Below are positions 23,822 to 34,314 of a stretch of DNA of 64,000 nt, piece by piece; position 1 is the stretch's first letter, and each line of letters begins with the position of its first letter. Below the pieces are notes generated by a model, which saw only the letters and a program-made list of their open reading frames with translations, had not been told where the DNA came from and searched no databases. Source of the DNA: Kwoniella bestiolae CBS 10118. Its lineage: Eukaryota > Basidiomycota > Tremellomycetes > Tremellales > Cryptococcaceae. Location: NCBI RefSeq assembly GCF_000512585.2, contig NC_089245.1, positions 310,001 through 374,000 of the forward strand, given 5' to 3'. A program made the translations under genes and the position numbers.

Positions 23822-26800
23822 TTACAAATTGGGTACAGCAACTCTACCAAACACCTCCTGACCATCCCAAGTCAACAGCTCGCAATCTCTCTCATCGGAA
23901 TCACCGTGCAACCCCGTCGAGATCTGAGTCTCGACGCAGGCCAAGTCAATAGTCGAATCTAGGATCAGGACGGGGTGGTCTAGTAGCATTCGTACGCATA
24001 ATAATCAGTGTCACATCATGTTATTATCGTTTGAACAGTTTGTCTGACTCACGCCATACTCCCGGTGCATAAGATAATCCCATATTGGGAGGTAAGATGA
24101 ATGATTTGATAGTTTTAGGATCGGGTTTATCGTCTAGCCGCGCACATACTACGATCAGTCTGTCTCTTCGACTCTCCGTTTCATAGGTGAGGCAGGAGAC
24201 TCACCAGGTCCATTCTCTGCTACGATAACCAAGAATTCACCACCTGCTTCCAGCGCTTCTTCGGATTTACCGGCCCACTATATAGTAAGAAAAACAGCAA
24301 TCAGCGACATTTCCGAAGTCTACGTTATATCCGTTGACGAACACAAAGGAAGGTGACCCAGAGGTGCGATGTACAGCGGGAATGCTTTGCGAAAGTCAAC
24401 ACAAGATTCAAACTCACCTCAGCCTTACCTATAGGCAAGAACGCCTGACTAGTAAACTCATGTCTCTCCATCAATCTCACATCAAACACCCTCCCCCTCT
24501 CCAGTCCAACCTTCTTGGTAGCTCTAAACACAGAAATGGCAGTGATCGCACCCGCTTCAGCAGGGTAAGTGGAAATGATAGGTGCAAGACAGTTGTGTTT
24601 GACGGTCTTTCCATCAGGGGAAGATTCAGAGTCTTTGTGCGATGCTGAGGGGGTGGTGGAGATGATTGATCCGAAGGGTGCGAAGTTTTCTGTGGTAATT
24701 AGGACTGGCTCGATGGTTGATGGTTGAGTGGAAGGCAGTAAGGACGATAGGAATCCATTTCCATTGGTGTGTCCGTTGGTCTTTGGATGAGAACTTCCGT
24801 TGGTGTGAGTGATCTCCGGATGGGCAGTCTTGGTCGCCTTTGAAGGCGAGGCGTTAGGTGGGAACGGTGGGATTTGCAGATATGTTGAGAGAGACGGTTG
24901 GACTTTCTCCACGTATGCAGGGATGGATGGATCGGGCGTTCCTCGTTCGATCACTGCGTATTCGAGGTCCTGGTGGGAGTTTACCATATCAGTACGCACA
25001 CGCACGACCGCATTTAGGGGTCACGATTCTGACTTACCCCTCCGACAGTGAACAGGGAGTGATCTACCGCACACATATACATCAGATAAAGACCTTTCCA
25101 AGTTTGGCAAACCTGAGTCGCACGCAACACTCACGCCAAATACCAGCATCGAACGATACCCCCTGAGCAGCAGTTGCCAAGAACGCCCTAGCAGTGCTCA
25201 AATCCGGTTTATCATCTGATCCATTCAAGGCTGCTACCACGATGTACGCTCCGGGAGGAGGTGAGTTGGCAGGTCGACCAAGAGGGATAAATGCCTGTGT
25301 GGTGTATTGGTGTCTATTCATGAGAATAAGAACCAACAATATCAGTATGGATGTCAAGGTTGATCGTAAATTCTTGAACCAAACCCCATGAAGCGGCATA
25401 GTTGAGACGACATGAAAATACGTACCTCTCCAACAACTCAACCTTCATCCTCTTCCCCTCACCCACATCCAATCTACTCTCCGCCTTCACACACCCAACA
25501 AAACTCCCCCCAGGTTTACCGACTCCCTCAAGATACGTCTCCTCGATCTTACCGAGTCGATGGAACTTGGCGGCTGTGCCCTGATTGGCGGTAGTTACGT
25601 TTATCCCCTTTGGAGCGGAGGATGGGAAAGAGTATCCTTGGATGACTTGACCGTATGGTTTGAACACTTCGTACGTTAATGGTAGGACTGGTAGATCCAG
25701 GTCTGTCGATGTGGATGTAGATTGGGAGGAGGAGGGGGAGAGGGGGTAGCCGAAGATCCTTAGTCGTTTTGAACCGCCGTCTATGGTCAGGTGGGGCTGT
25801 TAGTACATGCAGGCTCATGATGGGGGTTTATGGGGAATCGGGAGTTGTATAATCCGTGTGATGTGCTATGATGGTATATATGTCAAGCTAACATGACATG
25901 ATTGTCTTTGCGGTCGCACTACGTAAGAGGAGATAGAGTAGCTCACCTGGATAGACAGTATACCTCACATGGCTCCACACCCTCCCGTCACCAATGGTCT
26001 TCTCAATGTCGAAGAAATGTTGCCTGTGTGGTCCCAATGGCTTCTTACTGACTATCTGTGTCCATTGAGCATTGGTGATATCTGAGCCTGGTTCCAGAAG
26101 GGTCGCTTCGATGGTACATGCCTGTGTAGTCAGAGTTATAAGGTAATATCGTCAGCTCTCAGCTCATCAGCTGGTCTAGACCGATGATATTTGGGGTCAA
26201 TCCAAAGGATGCTCAATGATCGTCAAAGGGGGGCAGGTCCTTTGGCCATCTGCCCATTCATTATCCTCCACTTTCCATATCCACTCATACCAACCACAAT
26301 CATCTCGTCTGACGTCTCTTCGTATACCTCACCCCTGGTTAAAGTACAAGTAGCGATACAGCACGGCATGAAGAAGGGAACAACGCAACTCACAACAGGA
26401 TAATTACCCGGATGAAAAGCCGTATCAACCTCCACGTACCCTACCACCCCCGTAACTCCTAGTTGCACAATCACCCACTCTTTCCTCTCCTGCCCAGCCA
26501 GCAATCCATCAGCAGCATATTTCCCTCTTTGATGCTGCGATCTCCTTGTCTCCCAGCCATCTGACATGTCGATTCCTCTGCCGGGTAAGAGGAGGTTCTG
26601 TGGGGGGGAGAAGTTGGCGTCGGAGCATGAGACGATCTTGCCTCCTATCAATGGGGAGACCAGGTCGATGGGTTCGGTGGATCTGTAGTTCTCTGGGAGG
26701 GAGGTGGGGAGTGCGGGTGGAGTGGGAGTACCGTATGCTCTGAATCGGGCCTGTGTTTTGATGTTTCGTCAGCTACCATGACCTTACTTTTGAAGATGGA

Positions 26801-27853
26801 TAGCAAGAACTCTCCGGCTTCGCATAACAGACCTCAAGATGATCTTTGGGAATGACAATTATTGTCCCAAAGAAAAACTTACCATCCCCCCATCAGGTAT
26901 CATCCTAACCATCAACCACTCCCATTCCCCCTCCCTCCCTTTATCCCCCATCTCAAAAATATGTCTACTATTCGGACCGAGATCAACAACGGGAAGCACT
27001 TCGACCCATCCCTTGGTATTTGGACTGAGGGTCTTGAGAGGGGTGGGTTGATGAGGTAAAGCGAAGATCTGAGATTGGGGAGCTTCGTTGCCGCTGAAAT
27101 GGGATGTATCTATATCGACGTATGAGATGGATGAGGAGGTAGCGAGGTGGATTATGACCCTAAGCAAACGTATCAGCACTGGGTCCGAGTCCAAGAGCAA
27201 GAGCGCAGAGAGAGTGAAATGAAGAGGTGATTCGCTTCACTCTGTGATGTCTTGAGAATTTCAGAAATCAAATCCAGTGATAAGTGACTTACCAGTCAAA
27301 TGAGGGATTGTGTCTCCTAGATTCCCAGCCATCGTACAATGCTCCATTGGGACCGAATTGGCCTTTCATAGAGATTGAGGGCTATTGCATAGACGTAGAA
27401 TCAGCATCGAAGATTCAACCAGAAACGATATGACACCACGTCGTTCATGAAGATACAGATCAGGAGCACCCATTGCAGAGTGTATATACAGTACATCGAC
27501 CATATAGCTTGATGTCTCTCCCTCTTGGTTCGATACCTCGTCATATCTTATGTCCACACCAGGAGCGTATTCCCTCCAGGTCACAGCGGAAGCACTCACA
27601 CCGGGTTTCAACAAATTATGCTTCGAAGCGAAAAAATCATCCGAACAAGCTACGACCTCTCCTCCAAGTGAGGCTGAAGATACCTCTGAAAAGATCCAAT
27701 TTAACACACAAGCACCGGTCAGTCATATATGTATCTTTTCGACGAGATCCTAGCAAATATGGGAGTGATCCAGTACGGGTACTCACCGACATAACCTGAT
27801 CTGATAGTTGAGTCGAACTCTTCCAATTTGATTTGTTTGGGTGTGTATGACAT
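23822..27853 (-). CDS. DAL2,3,3: Fused allantoicase - ureidoglycolate lyase - ureidoglycolate lyase
   Basis: Thirteen exons (27787-27853, 27600-27685, 27293-27381, 26883-27159, 26394-26750, 25947-26121, 25426-25780, 25135-25313, 25038-25063, 24418-24969, 24205-24277, 24053-24133, 23822-23979) sum to 824 residues. Residues 1-350 are allantoicase, itself two repeats (GGEVVACSDDFF..YDGWESRRHN and GGKIVSCSDANF..DGWETRRSQ, each followed by a W-V-I strand). Next come two ureidoglycolate lyase domains: FKPYGQVI..QAFIPLG..GIWHHSLF and FAPFGSII..QAFLPIG..GVWHHPVL. They are joined by a low-complexity linker rich in Asn, Gly and His. Allantoicase splits allantoate to urea and ureidoglycolate; the lyase yields glyoxylate and a second urea. 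The fusion matches the Cryptococcus uric-acid pathway gene of this name. Exon 9 is only 26 bases. No peroxisomal SKL-type tail is present; it ends VAVPNL. Confidence 0.93.
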
Positions 27854-28507
27854 GATCGTTGCGTTTTTTTTTCTTTTCTATTCCTTATCTTTGTGCTGCC
27901 TACTTGACAAGATATCTTATTCAAGAAATAATGCGAATATCGTATGCAATACACAGTAATATACAGTACATATAAATCACAAGCAAATAAGCAAGATCGC
28001 ATCTCACAAGACTGACCTGGATCTCCCCTGCAATTACTCGAGTAGAGCTAGACCTAGAGCTATACCCGTGAAATCCCTTATCTCCCCTTAGGGTATCTTA
28101 TCGCTCATACCCGTTTGATGCCACCATCAAATCACATCGCGTAGGACCGATCAAACCGGACACAGATCGTCAAATCACATCATACATACCTAGTAACACC
28201 CGGAGTAACGGACCGTGCCAGCGTGCCAATCATACTCGTTTGTAAAATAAAGATGCATGCTTGGGTAGAGTGGTTCATGCAATTCAATCATATTCACTTG
28301 TAGACTATGCACATAATGTTCATTCATGGCATCCCATCGTATGAAGAATATAATATAATACATCTAAAAGGGTTGGGGTTCGATGACAAAAGAAGAATAT
28401 AGTCCATATCGATAAGAAACACATCGCTCATCCATTACTCCCTTTCAAAAGGGGAAACACGAAGCGAGGTTGAAATTTTGTATTCATTGGCGTTGAATGA
28501 AACATGG
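27854..28507. promoter_or_regulatory. DAL2,3,3 promoter with three GATAAG sites
   Basis: Upstream of the minus-strand gene, CTTATC (GATAAG on the gene strand) occurs at 27884-27889, 28077-28082 and 28097-28102. GATAAG is the known target of fungal nitrogen GATA factors (Gat1/Are1 type), so nitrogen control is likely. No additional gene lies between here and the next stop codon at 28508. Confidence 0.5.
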
Positions 28508-29612
28508 TTAGGCAAAGATACCGACTAAACCAGCTACGAAGAGGAGTGCACCTGACGGGGCGGTCAATATGTAGCCTGCAGAGTTGCTGTTACCTGATGA
28601 TGCGGCCTGGAGCATTATGAGAGACGAGGTCAGCTGCTGTGTCGTATATAAATAAGGAAGACGAGGATGAGGCATTGAGATGTGCGAGAGAGTAAGATTC
28701 ATGAATGCCTGGTCTGAGTGTCTCATGTGGGGAATTTTGATAAAGTGATAAAGAAGCACTTACAGCTGAAGTGGCTGATTGGGTGCCCGAACCGGTGGTA
28801 GAAGCAGCAGTAGGGGATGCGGTGGTAGCGTCGGTGGTTGTGAGGGAAGCGGTTGAGGTGGCAGAGAGAGTGCTGTGGGTGAAGTAGAGGTATTAGCATT
28901 TGAGATATAATGACCATCGATGAGATGAACAGGGGCGAGCGCATGGACAGCGTGAGATCGAAAGGATGAGTATGACATGATGCACGAGAGACGGAGAGGA
29001 AAAGCTCCCCAGGAAGTGGACTGCTAAGAGTATGTAGATAGAAATGATGCTCACGACTCCCCCTCCTTCACTTCAAACTGATTAGACTGGGCCAAGATCC
29101 CGTTATTCTCGTCGTTACCCATGAATGAGATCTGGTACCCTTGACCTGGTGAGATGGTTCGCGAAGGAGTGTAAATGAAAGATTGTTCAGAGGTGTTGAC
29201 GTCTTTTTGGATGACTTGTTTGGCGGATGAACCAGGTTGGGAGATGTAGATTGAGAAGTTCTTGGGGTCGGTAGCGACGGACTATAAGTTTAGGAGATAG
29301 GTCCAAGGACAGGGAAAGAGTAGTAGAGTAATCGTGCGGAGGTCGTTTGAGACGAAGGGGGAGTGTGCGTCGGTGTATCGGTGAGTGGTATAGGTGTACG
29401 TCGTCAAGCAGGGGTAACAAACAAGTGGGAGTCAACAAACGTCAGCCTCTCAGCATCCGAGTAGTTAGTGGGTAGAAGACCGCACTCACAGTCCACTCGA
29501 TCAACTGAGCTCCAGTACTTTGCCACCCAGATGAATTTGACGGGTTTGTAATCTGAATAGCCTGAGCAGCGGCAACGAAGAGAGCGAGCGGGAAGAGGAT
29601 TTTGGCGAACAT
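28508..29612 (-). CDS. GPI-anchored Ser/Thr-rich wall protein with Kre9/KNH-type domain
   Basis: Four exons (29490-29612, 29055-29281, 28764-28872, 28508-28606) sum to 185 residues. The N-terminus MFAKILFPLALFVAAAQA is a clear signal peptide. Residues 20-115 (IQITNPSNSSGWQSTGAQLI...; GQGYQISFMGNDENNGILAQ) match the Kre9/KNH beta-sandwich family seen in many fungal surface proteins. About 40 Ser/Thr/Ala residues follow. The protein ends with a small-residue site (SSGNSNSAG) and a hydrophobic tail (GALLFVAGLVGIFA), the signature of GPI attachment. It is probably a cell-surface mannoprotein. The exact role is unknown; Kre9 relatives act in beta-1,6-glucan assembly, but short family members need not. 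A TATATATAAAG box lies about 145 bases upstream. Confidence 0.82.
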
Positions 29613-30568
29613 GTTGGGGGTGTATTGGTGTATGAGGTTTTAGAGGGTTGTACGTCTATGTAGGGATGGAGGATGACTCGTGGGTGATGATAGTGATGGT
29701 TGTTGAAAGAAGAAGAAGAAGAGGAAGAAAGGAAAGTTGACGATGATTGGTATCTTTATATATATGTTTTGGAATTGTAAGCCATATTTTCAGGTAATCC
29801 AACTTGTTGATCAGGTCGTTTCAAAGGCACATCTAGCTCAATTTTCAGCTTTATAGTACGAATTATCCGATCCGTGCATATGCTATATCGTTATATCCTG
29901 TGCATACATGGTGGTTACATCTCTACTCGGACTCATTATGCATTCACCTTTCGGGCTGTACAGTACATGTACTCTACTGGTGATACCGAGTGTATTCATG
30001 AGGGGCAGGCAGGGCGATACCAGGGATCCAAAAACATCATACACCGCCTTGCATCTGGGAAAACCACACGTAACGGGATTCAGGCGATGCGTATGTTGAT
30101 TCTACTTCCTTACTCGCATATCAGAAGCTATGTCGGGCATCTCATCTTGATCTCAACGCCCTCCACTTACACAAGGCCATACATGCAGATGACAACCTTA
30201 TGCATCCGTGTTAGTACTACTTGAGCAAGTATGTAGTCTCATCAACAAGCAAAGACAGACGCGACCTCTTGGATGAGATGTTGAATCACGTGGTGCAACT
30301 ACCCAATAAGGTAATATCTCACCTTGTTTGCATTTCACACACTGTTGCACGGCACCAAGGCTGAGCATCCAGCGAGAGAGTGAGAGTGTCATGTCTTTTC
30401 GATTAATTGTTCATTTTCAGCTTTCGTCGTCTTCTTATTATATCATTCATCCAATCATCGTGATTCACCCTATCATACATCATATATCATACCACATATC
30501 TGACACCTATAGCACCCTCCAATCTCATCAGTACACCAACAACTAAGCATAGGATCATTCAAGCCAAG
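29613..30568. promoter_or_regulatory. Divergent promoter region of two secreted-protein genes
   Basis: 956 bases. For the minus-strand gene there is a TATA box at about 29753-29765 (plus strand ctttatatatatg) and an AAG-rich tract at 29708-29735. For the plus-strand gene the leader near 30420-30540 is C/T/A-rich. No further gene seen. Confidence 0.5.
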
Positions 30569-31487
30569 ATGAAGCTTTTGGCGCTTCTACTGCCTTTCCT
30601 TCCCTTTGGTGAGTACGCGTCATACCGTTCATTCCGTGTTCAGATATGTTCTTGCCATAAGCTGTACATGGATGAGGGTGTGCTACAATTCACCCCATTA
30701 CGGAAGAGGGCATATTGCGTCTCATCATCATCCACACTTACTGAAGAGGCGTGAGAGGTCCCTGCACAAGAACCCGACTAACTCTTTTATACACATCACA
30801 GCCCTCTCCCTCTCCACAATCTACTGGCCAATCTCCAACCCAACCCTAACCAACCCCTGGGTCATAGGTCAGAAAAACCTCGTAGCATGGAAAACAGGTG
30901 GTGGAACAGGTATCGAGTCATTTGATATCCAACTGCACAACTCGAACCGGACCATCATGGTTGGGTTCTTGCCCATCGCATTACGAGTACCCATGGAGAA
31001 GCTTCCTGGGAAGAAGTATTACGGAGGGGAGATTGAAGTTGATCTGGTCGAGGGGTTACCTACGGGGGATGGGTTCTTCTTGATTTTCATGAATACTTAT
31101 CATGGGGAGGTTTATGCGAAAGTGAGTATAAGTGTTTTCCATCGTTGGTGTCCTTGCCATGACTGACTAGTGGATTTGCCGACTGACTCGTATGCTCCCT
31201 CAGTCTCCTAAATTCTCCATCTACTCAACCAAACCCGACAACTACACCGATCCAGGTAAGTGCGACATACCACATCCCACATTTATCAGTTCTTCGTCCT
31301 ATCTGCAATTCCGATATGCTAACCCTTTCTTCCTTGTCCCACAGACCTACCAACAGCAACAGTAACAGCTACTTTGACCACAGTTCCCAACCCAACCCAA
31401 CAATGGGCAATGACTTTGAACGGTATCGATCCCGACGCGACTGCCTCTGCGAAGAACATCGCAGGTAACGCTGGTAGTGGAACATAA
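30569..31487 (+). CDS. Small secreted protein, Kre9/KNH-like, without GPI tail
   Basis: Exons 30569-30608, 30802-31121, 31204-31255 and 31345-31487 sum to 184 residues. MKLLALLLPFLPFGALS is a signal peptide. The mature part (STIYWPISNPTLTNPWVIGQ, 'LVAWKTGGGTGIESFDIQLHN', 'YHGEVYAKSPKFSIYST') shows the beta-strand layout of the Kre9/KNH group: an aromatic N-terminal strand, a V-x-W-x-T motif and a closing F-x-I-Y strand. The tail is Thr/Asn-rich and short, with no hydrophobic GPI signal, so the protein is likely secreted or wall-bound. Function is unknown. It is divergent from the GPI-anchored relative at 28508-29612. Confidence 0.78.
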
Positions 31488-32225
31488 TCTGTTTCCCAGA
31501 AAAGGCAAGAAGGACATCACTGGTCGGAGGATGTTTACGAGTTCATATGTCGGAAGGGTGTGAGAATCGCTTATCGGACAGGATAGGGAAAGGGATGGAC
31601 AATTTTACACATATGTTTTCGTTTATGATTAGCTATCATCGTTATACCAGCTTTATGAATCTATGGCTTCACGCTTGTCTGTTGCGTCGAAAGAAAGTAT
31701 CGGTAGGAAATCGCTGTTGGCGTTGATGCCTATCTTCTGGCATCGGCGTTGACAGACGACCCAGTTATTATCGGCACTCACTTCTACCCTGTATGCTACC
31801 CTGTCTTTCATGATTCCAATTGACATTTGAGCAGTGTCAGGTGAGTGCAACTTAAGTAGAGCGCACTCTTTTATGGGAGGAGAGAGGTAGCGACCGATGT
31901 ACGATTGCCCAGTTTGCGAAGAGAGGTATCAAAATGAGCACCGGGTCAAAGGAGAAGTCAAGTCAAGTCATAAGATGCATGTCGCGTGCGTAGAACCGAA
32001 TGATGAACAAAAGCTAAACAAATGAAGAACCCACGTGCATCGTACTTCCCCAAGATGACAAATACAAAAACAAAAGTGAAACCGCTCCAGGACATAGGCG
32101 AAAACGAAAAATGAGAAGTATGGCTGGTATGAACGTTGTAGTAAGATCTTAAAATCTAGATATTTACCGGACCGAAATTATAAGATGTGTATCAGACTAT
32201 AGATGGTGTTTTAGATGTAGGTAAA
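31488..32225. other. Intergenic between convergent genes
   Basis: Holds the 3' flanks of the secreted-protein gene (plus) and the peptide transporter (minus). A 65-residue minus-strand frame at 31653-31850 has no start context and no family resemblance. Confidence 0.4.
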
Positions 32226-34314
32226 TTAGATCTTCTCGCTCGAGGTGTTCGCTGTAGTAGCTACCTTCTCGCCTGCGACAGGTTGGAGTTGACCGGCTTG
32301 TCTGGCAGGATCGGCGAATACCCTCGTGGGTTCGTTGAGGTGTCTGAAGAATACTGGGAAGATGACCGCGCAGATGAAACATGCCACCGCCAGGGCGACA
32401 TATGGCCAGATGAGGTATGGATCCTGGATGGCGTTAGAGCATGCTAATCCGATAGCGGAGGAGATGGCCGAGGAGAAAAGACAGATGGCGTAGACGAGAC
32501 CCTTCATCCTGGCTGGTGCTCTGGTGTAGGCCAGCTCGTACCCCGTCACCATGACGAAGATCTCACCGATAGCTGGTAATGCCTGTAGAGGGGTCAAAGC
32601 CCAGATGGAGATTGACGAGACATCTTCGCACACGTCGGCTGTCGAGGCGTAGTATCCACAGGGGGAGGTTTGGTACACCTTCCACTGGAGGACGGCACCG
32701 TAAATCATGTTGATGCAACCCAGCATGAAACCGATGGAGAGTCGAGTCATAGGTTTGAGGGGATATCCGATCTTCTCGAAGAATGGGTAGAATCCGTACG
32801 TGATGATGGGAGTGAAGAAGATGATGGTGAGGGGATTGAGGTTATCGATAACGTCGTTGGGGGCGTTATCGAGAGTTACCGCTGCGGAGAGGGCATTCTC
32901 TTGCGCTCCGATACCTCCGTCGGCCATGATGAAAATTGGGGTGAGGAGGAAGACAACACAAGCAGAGAGGGATTGTCTCATCTCGTCTACAAACAAGTCG
33001 TCCCATGTGATCTTGGAGTGGTCGATCGACCCGGTCTCAGCTAGGATGGTAGATGGTTTGGCCCTGTTCCAGAACTTCTCGGAACCTCCAAAGATAGATT
33101 TCCAACCGCCGTTCTTGAGGCATGTACCGATAACTCGGAATGCTTCGAGGGTGACCGATCCCTGGGGTGGGGCGTGGTACAGCTTCTTGTAGAGGAAGGC
33201 AAGCACCAAAGGCATAATCATGTATACGATACCTGGGAGTAGGTAGGCCAACCAGTATCCAACGAATCTAGCAGAGTATGACGAAGCGATGGCGAAGAAT
33301 CCACCGACGTTGATGCAGAAGTAGAAGATGAGGAGGTATCGTTGCACAGTAGTTTGGGGATCGACGATCACTCTCTCACCAGATGGGAGGGTCTTGAGCG
33401 TCGGTCGCTTGACGGGGATCTGATCGCACATCAACGTGGCCAAACAGGGCTTGATAAATCCAGAGGCGAATGAGAGGATATAGAGGGATAAGAGGAATGG
33501 ACCGATGGCGTGACCTTTTTCGATGATTGAGGGTACAGCTGAGATGACGAGCAAAACGTGCGCGATGATACCCACACCTGTACCGACGGCGATGGTCTTG
33601 AATCGACCCCACTTGGTATCGGCGATGATACCTCCCGCGATGGGCAGGACGTACGCCAAGAAGATGAAGGCGTTGTACACCGCTGAAGCTGTTACGGTCC
33701 CTTTACCCAGTGCACCGGCTGTCTGATTCTCCCCCGCTGCACCTGGTGCGACTGCTCCTGCACCATTTCCTCCTTTAGGTAATGGTCGATTCACAAAATT
33801 CTTGACTACTCCTGAACAACCCAGGTAGGACGCCTAGACACGAAGATGGGAGCATAAGCATGAGAACAAGCATAGACAGAGAGCATGGGCGTCGCAAGGA
33901 ATCTCACTCACTCGTTCGGCCAATTCGATAGTACATAACGCGATACTAACCCACTTCATCTTTGCTGGGACCCTAATGGACGATCAATCGTATCAATACC
34001 ATTTCCAGGTAATCGGTGGAGATGGAGGATTGTCTGACTCACTTTCGAAGGGTAGCAAACTCCTCATCTGTAGGCTCATCCGCCTCGTTGACATATTCCA
34101 AAGCACCAGTGGCAACGAGGCCAGTCTCAGGTTCCAAAGAAGTCTTTTCTTGATGGAGATCCTCAGCATTGACTGCACTGGCTGGCAGGCCCGTAGGAGG
34201 GATTGGAGCAGACTGCATGTCTGTCACGCTGGCGTGTGTAGCTATAGTGAAGTGTCCGGTTCAGTAAAGCGGACCATGGCATAGCGGTCGACATGTTGAC
34301 TACCACTCACCCAT
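32226..34314 (-). CDS. PTR2: Proton-coupled di/tripeptide transporter (POT/PTR2 family)
   Basis: Exons 34311-34314, 34043-34241, 33912-33972 and 32226-33833 sum to 623 residues. The first coding exon is four bases (ATG G). The second begins CT ACA CAC, giving MATHASVTDMQSAPIPPTG; the fallback start is the ATG at about 34218. A cytosolic N-terminus of about 75 residues leads to 'EEFATLRKVPAKMKWVSIA', then about 12 membrane helices. POT signatures are present: FYFCINVGGFFAIASSY, LADKG-like 'AGGIIADTKWGRFKT' and 'PLQALPAIGEIFVMVTGYELAY'. The C-terminus is short and polar. The carrier takes up short peptides with protons at the plasma membrane. In fungi this family is usually induced by amino acids and repressed by good nitrogen. 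Its upstream region is long (2.3 kb), as in other regulated permeases. Confidence 0.92.

Noticed and set aside
27380..27599. Reading the DAL2,3,3 frame straight through after 'NLLKPG'
   Set aside because: The frame stays open but loses the allantoicase pattern. A GTGAGT donor and a TAG acceptor with a CTGAT branch site restore 'SISMKGQF..YDGWESRRHN'.
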